The notes beneath the pieces were generated by a model. The model ran no database searches, was not told the origin of the DNA, and saw only the letters and a program-made list of their open reading frames with translations. This document shows positions 12,180 through 14,418 of a stretch of 14,418 nucleotides of DNA, piece after piece. The DNA is from Solirubrobacteraceae bacterium (GTDB lineage: Bacteria > Actinomycetota > Thermoleophilia > Solirubrobacterales > Solirubrobacteraceae), in NCBI GenBank assembly GCA_019683665.1, contig JADGIB010000062.1, positions 1-14,418 of the forward strand. The letters run 5' to 3'. Position 1 is the stretch's first letter. The number at the start of each line of letters is the position of its first letter. Position numbers and translations under genes: made by a program.

Positions 12180-12494
12180 GTGACCGACCGCACGTACACC
12201 GCCGAGGAGGTCGACGCGGCCGTCGAGGCGCTCCAGGACCCCGAGCGCCTCAAGCACGCCGAGGAGGTCGTCATCCACGCCGCCCCGGGCCTCCAGCGCA
12301 TCCTCAACGAGGCGCTGCACTCGGGCGGCTGGTTCGACGACGCGCACGAGCACGAGGTCCGTCGGGTCGCCGAGTCCGGCGACGTCCAGGCCCTGCGGAC
12401 CCTCCTGGCCGAGGAGACCCGCCTGGGCATGATGGTCGGCGTCGCGGTCGGCTTCGAGCTGGCCCACGAACTGCAGCGACGACGGGAGACCTGA
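12180..12494 (+). CDS. Small helical protein of unknown function
   Basis: 104-aa soluble protein; family not recognised. It is almost entirely predicted helix: TAEEVDAAVEALQDPERLKHAEEVVIHAAPGLQRILNEAL (7-46), the loop HSGGWFDDAHEHEVRRVA (47-64, with three His and several acids), and LRTLLAEETRLGMMVGVAVGFELAHELQRRR (72-102). The C-terminal helix is rather apolar and could pack as an oligomer or lie against a membrane, but it is no clear transmembrane segment. The GTG start lies behind TATCGT. The stop is 5 bp before the UPF0173 hydrolase, so they are likely co-transcribed. The His/Asp loop could bind a metal, but this is only a suggestion. Confidence 0.75.
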   Translation: MTDRTYTAEEVDAAVEALQDPERLKHAEEVVIHAAPGLQRILNEALHSGGWFDDAHEHEVRRVAESGDVQALRTLLAEETRLGMMVGVAVGFELAHELQRRRET

Positions 12495-12499
12495 CGAGC

Positions 12500-13186
12500 A
12501 TGGAGATCCGCTATCTCGGCCACGCCACGTTCGAGCTCAGCGACGGCGACACGACCGTCCTGATCGACCCGTTCCTGGGGCCGAGCAACCCGAAGGCGCC
12601 GGTCACCGCCGACGAGGTCGAGCCGACGCACATCGTCGTCACGCACGGCCACGCCGACCACGTCGCCGACGTCATCCCGGTGGCGAAGCGGACCGGGGCG
12701 CCGGTGACGGCGATCGTCGAGCTGGCCAACGAGTTCGCCGAGGACCTCGGCGAGGGGCATCCCGTCCACGACCCGAACCTCGGCGGCACCGTCCGCTTCG
12801 ACTGGGGCTGGGTCAAGTACGTGCCGGCCTGGCACACGTCGACGACGCCGAAGGGGACGGTGAACACGCCCGCCGGCGTCGTCGTCCACCTCGGCGGGAC
12901 GACCGTCTACCACGCGGGCGACACCGCCCTGTTCGGCGACCTGGCGCTCGTCGGGCGGCGCACGCCGATCGACGTCGCGATCGTGCCGATCGGCGGCCAC
13001 TACACGATGGACCGCCACGACGCGGTCGAGGCCGTGAAGCTCATCGGGGCGCCGACGGTGATCCCCGGCCACTACGACACGTTCCCGCCGATCGAGACCG
13101 ACGCCGAGGCGTTCAAGGCCGACGTCGAGCGGGAGACCTCGTCGAAGGTCGTCCTGCTCAAGCCCGGGGAGACGCACACGCCGTGA
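12500..13186 (+). CDS. UPF0173-type metal-dependent hydrolase (metallo-beta-lactamase fold)
   Basis: 228 aa, the usual length for this family of cytosolic metallo-beta-lactamase-fold hydrolases of unknown substrate. It opens with MEIRYLGHATFEL (1-13) and LIDPFLGPSNPKAP (21-34). The zinc signature THGHADH (48-54; H49, H51, D53, H54) is followed by PAWHTS (109-114; H112), YHAGDTALF (137-145; D141) and VIPGHYDTFPPI (187-198; H191), which complete the two-metal site. No residue appears missing. The ATG start is 5 bp after the previous gene, with GGGAG at 12484-12488. The next gene overlaps its stop by 4 bp. The real substrate is not known for the family, and the neighbours do not settle it. Confidence 0.92.
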   Translation: MEIRYLGHATFELSDGDTTVLIDPFLGPSNPKAPVTADEVEPTHIVVTHGHADHVADVIPVAKRTGAPVTAIVELANEFAEDLGEGHPVHDPNLGGTVRFDWGWVKYVPAWHTSTTPKGTVNTPAGVVVHLGGTTVYHAGDTALFGDLALVGRRTPIDVAIVPIGGHYTMDRHDAVEAVKLIGAPTVIPGHYDTFPPIETDAEAFKADVERETSSKVVLLKPGETHTP

Positions 13187-13458
13187 CCCACGCGATCGTC
13201 CTCATCGAGGCCGAGCGCGGCGCGATGCCGACGCTCGGCAGCCGGCTGGCCGACATCGAGGGCGTCGGCCAGGTGTACTCGGTCACCGGCGCCTGGGACT
13301 TCGTCGCGATCGTCCACGTCCCGCGCCACGAGCAGCTCGCCGACGTCGTCACCGCCGGCATCGGGCAGCTCGAGGGCGTGTCGCGGACGCAGACCATGGT
13401 CGCGTTCGAGGCCTTCTCGCGCCACGACCTCGAGGCCCTGTTCTCCGTTGGCCAGTAG
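13183..13458 (+). CDS. Stand-alone Lrp/AsnC ligand-binding (RAM) domain protein
   Basis: 91 aa that correspond only to the C-terminal effector-binding and oligomerisation domain of Lrp/AsnC regulators; no helix-turn-helix is present. The alpha-beta sandwich pattern is clear: AIVLIEAERGAM (4-15), the turn VGQVYSVTGAWDFVAIVHV (28-46) with the conserved Gly-Asp effector-loop region, and the last strand GVSRTQTMVAFEAFSR (65-80). Such proteins form rings or stacks and bind amino acids or other small molecules. They are thought to modulate partner proteins rather than bind DNA alone. The GTG start at 13183 overlaps the hydrolase stop as GTGA, so co-translation is likely. Its end overlaps the next gene by 11 nt. 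Confidence 0.88.
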   Translation: MTHAIVLIEAERGAMPTLGSRLADIEGVGQVYSVTGAWDFVAIVHVPRHEQLADVVTAGIGQLEGVSRTQTMVAFEAFSRHDLEALFSVGQ

Positions 13459-13954
13459 GCGGCGGACGGCGGCCGTCGCGGCGCTGGCCGCCGCGGCGGC
13501 GCTCGCGGGGGCCGGGTGCGGCGGCGACGACGGCGCGGCGACGACCGCGACCGGCCCCGCGACGACGGGCGCGGCCGCGACCGCGGACGCCGAGCCCGCG
13601 CCCGCGACCGCCGCGCCCCGGACCGAGCCCGCGCCCGCGGGCACGGTCGAGCAGCAGGAGGGCGGCGCCGGCGACGAGGAGCCGGCCCGCGTCACCGCCC
13701 GCCTGCGCATCGACGGCGCGACGGTGCGCCCGGCCCGGGTGTCGGTCCCGGCGTTCTTCACCATCCGCGTCGTCGGCGTGTCGGCCGACGGCGAGCCGCA
13801 CCGCGTCGAGTTCGCGGGCGGGGCCGTCGACGTCCCCGCCGGCGGGCGCGCCGCCTTCGAGGTCGAGGGCCTGCGCGACGGGACCCACCCGGTCACCGTC
13901 GACGGGCGCGAGGGCGCGGCGGAGATCGTCGCCGGCGCCGAGCCCGGCCCCTGA
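13448..13954 (+). CDS. Cupredoxin-like lipoprotein without copper ligands
   Basis: 168 aa. An Arg-rich start (MASRRR) and an Ala-rich hydrophobic stretch lead to lipobox LAGAGC with C24 as lipidated residue. There follows a low-complexity Ala/Thr/Pro/Glu linker (25-80) and a small beta-rich domain (82-163). That domain fits a cupredoxin or Ig-like fold: VTARLRIDGATVRPARVSVP (82-101), FTIRVVGVSADGEPHRVEFA (104-123), VPAGGRAAFEVEGLRDGTHPVTVDG (129-153). The only histidines are H118 and H147; there is no Cys or Met in the domain, so a type 1 copper site cannot form. The TTG start at 13448 overlaps the RAM gene and has no clear Shine-Dalgarno, but the signal peptide needs it. Likely exported and anchored to the outer face of the membrane. 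Function unknown. Confidence 0.78.
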   Translation: MASRRRTAAVAALAAAAALAGAGCGGDDGAATTATGPATTGAAATADAEPAPATAAPRTEPAPAGTVEQQEGGAGDEEPARVTARLRIDGATVRPARVSVPAFFTIRVVGVSADGEPHRVEFAGGAVDVPAGGRAAFEVEGLRDGTHPVTVDGREGAAEIVAGAEPGP

Positions 13955-13958
13955 GCCG

Positions 13959-13964
13959 TACGCT
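13959..13964 (+). promoter_or_regulatory. Candidate -10 box (TACGCT)
   Basis: TACGCT ends 11 nt before the ATG at 13976, in the 21-bp gap after the lipoprotein gene. The surrounding GTACGCTTCC also occurs on the minus strand upstream of the gene starting at 4177. It suggests a separate, nearly leaderless transcript for the CsaA-like gene. Confidence 0.4.
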
Positions 13965-13975
13965 TCCACGTCGCC

Positions 13976-14332
13976 ATGGACGCCGGCGCCGGCCCCAGCC
14001 CCGAGATCACCGTCGACGACTTCCTCGCCGTCGACATGCGCGTCGGGCGCGTCGTCGCCGTCGAGGACTTCCCCGAGGCGCGCGTGCCGGCCTGGAAGCT
14101 GCGCATCGACTTCGGGCCCGGGCTCGGCGTCAGGCGCTCGTCGGCGCGGATCACGAACTACGCGCGCGATGAGCTCGAGGGGTCGCTCGTCGTCGCGGTC
14201 GTGAACCTCCCGCCGCGGCAGATCGGCCCGGTGCGCTCCGAGGTGCTCGTCCTCGGGGCCGTCGAGGCGGACGGCACCGTCCACATCCTGCGCCCCGACG
14301 GCGACGCGACGCCGGGCGCGCGGATCGCCTAG
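13976..14332 (+). CDS. csaA: CsaA-like tRNA-binding-domain protein
   Basis: 118 aa with a complete OB-fold EMAP-II/tRNA-binding domain, very like B. subtilis CsaA (about 110 aa). CsaA has been described as a homodimeric secretion-related chaperone, and the fold is also found in tRNA-binding appendages of methionyl- and phenylalanyl-tRNA synthetases. Visible blocks are VDMRVGRVVAVEDFPEARVPAWKLRIDFG (19-47), RRSSARIT (53-60), VVAVVNLPPRQIGPVRSEVLVLGA (72-95) and the C-terminal PDGDATPGARIA (107-118). The SSARIT and NLPPRQIGPVRSEVLVLG motifs are diagnostic. The N-terminal 10 residues are a non-conserved extension. ATG 13976 lies 11 nt after TACGCT, with no Shine-Dalgarno. Cytosolic. Confidence 0.92.
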   Translation: MDAGAGPSPEITVDDFLAVDMRVGRVVAVEDFPEARVPAWKLRIDFGPGLGVRRSSARITNYARDELEGSLVVAVVNLPPRQIGPVRSEVLVLGAVEADGTVHILRPDGDATPGARIA

Positions 14333-14342
14333 CGGCCGCCGG

Positions 14343-14417
14343 CTACGGGGCCGGGGCGGGCGCCGGCCGCGCCGCCGCGCCGTCGCCCCCGGCCGGGGTC
14401 TTAAACACAACACCCAG
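14343..14417 (-). CDS. Possible C-terminal tail of a convergent gene running off the window
   Basis: On the minus strand a frame enters from the right edge and ends at TAG (14345-14343), reading LGVVFKTPAGGDGAAARPAP and a short Ala/Pro end. Pro/Ala-rich tails are common in such genomes. Against it, the outermost codons (GGT, GTT, TTT) are unlike the C/G-ending codons used elsewhere. The last 18 bases are much richer in A and T than any other stretch and may be a contig-edge artefact. No domain can be recognised from 24 residues. Confidence 0.25.
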   Translation of the reverse strand: MGVVFKTPAGGDGAAARPAPAPAP

Positions 14418-14418
14418 C

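Noticed and set aside
13448..13954. Calling the lipoprotein a copper protein
   Set aside because: The beta domain lacks the Cys and Met and has only two His, so a blue-copper site cannot be formed.
1..14418. A defence, phage, toxin-antitoxin or biosynthetic cluster
   Set aside because: mazG here is the housekeeping two-domain form beside eno, not the toxin-linked MazEF system; no nuclease-helicase, integrase, toxin or synthase genes are visible. The SNase protein is an exported single gene, not part of a system.

Overview
This is a very GC-rich bacterial window (well over 70% G+C by eye), coding almost end to end on both strands. GTG and TTG starts are frequent, and many promoter-like -10 boxes sit directly in front of start codons. 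The mazG-eno-ftsB order, a zinc-ribbon rhomboid-like protein and an FbaB/DhnA-type class I aldolase point to a high-GC actinobacterium. Thermoleophilia (Solirubrobacterales and relatives) is the best guess, but it is inferred from gene content and not proven. No stretch over 300 bases lacks a gene. No rRNA, tRNA, CRISPR array, insertion sequence or phage gene is visible. The first 56 bases are homopolymer runs that look like an assembly artefact.

Layout. 75-2448 (+): mazG (nucleotide clean-up), eno (glycolysis) and an FtsB/DivIC-type division protein, followed by an unrecognised 106-aa protein (2575-2895). 2923-3492 (-): an unrecognised protein with a helix-turn-helix-like N-terminus, divergent from csrA (3601-3885, +). 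3932-4177 (-): a small coiled-coil/membrane protein. 4274-8212 (+): a four-gene metal-uptake ABC operon of TroA/MntA/ZnuA type (binding lipoprotein, ATPase, two permeases) with overlapping or coupled starts. A 7-1-7 inverted repeat precedes it, and the first permease carries a C-terminal DtxR-like winged-helix domain. 8276-8443 (+): a 55-aa membrane protein with an excellent Shine-Dalgarno. 8464-8973 (-): a membrane-anchored or secreted thermonuclease-like protein. 9019-10098 (-): class I fructose-bisphosphate aldolase. 10182-11282 (+): a YbdK-type carboxylate-amine ligase. 11348-12157 (+): a zinc-ribbon/rhomboid-fold membrane protein that appears to lack the catalytic dyad. 12180-13954 (+): a compact run of an unknown protein, a UPF0173 metallo-hydrolase, a stand-alone Lrp/AsnC ligand-binding (RAM) domain and a cupredoxin-like lipoprotein. 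13976-14332 (+): a CsaA-like tRNA-binding-domain protein. A possible convergent gene tail runs off the right edge.

Most of this is ordinary actinobacterial chromosome: central carbon metabolism, division, metal homeostasis and house-cleaning. The parts worth a second look are the permease-DtxR fusion whose regulator domain seems to have lost its metal ligands, the Fur-family-shaped operator over the metal operon promoter, a GGA-loop hairpin in the csrA leader, the HTH/acidic/basic protein divergent from csrA, the catalytically dead-looking rhomboid, and a split between leaderless and Shine-Dalgarno genes that can be read directly from the sequence.
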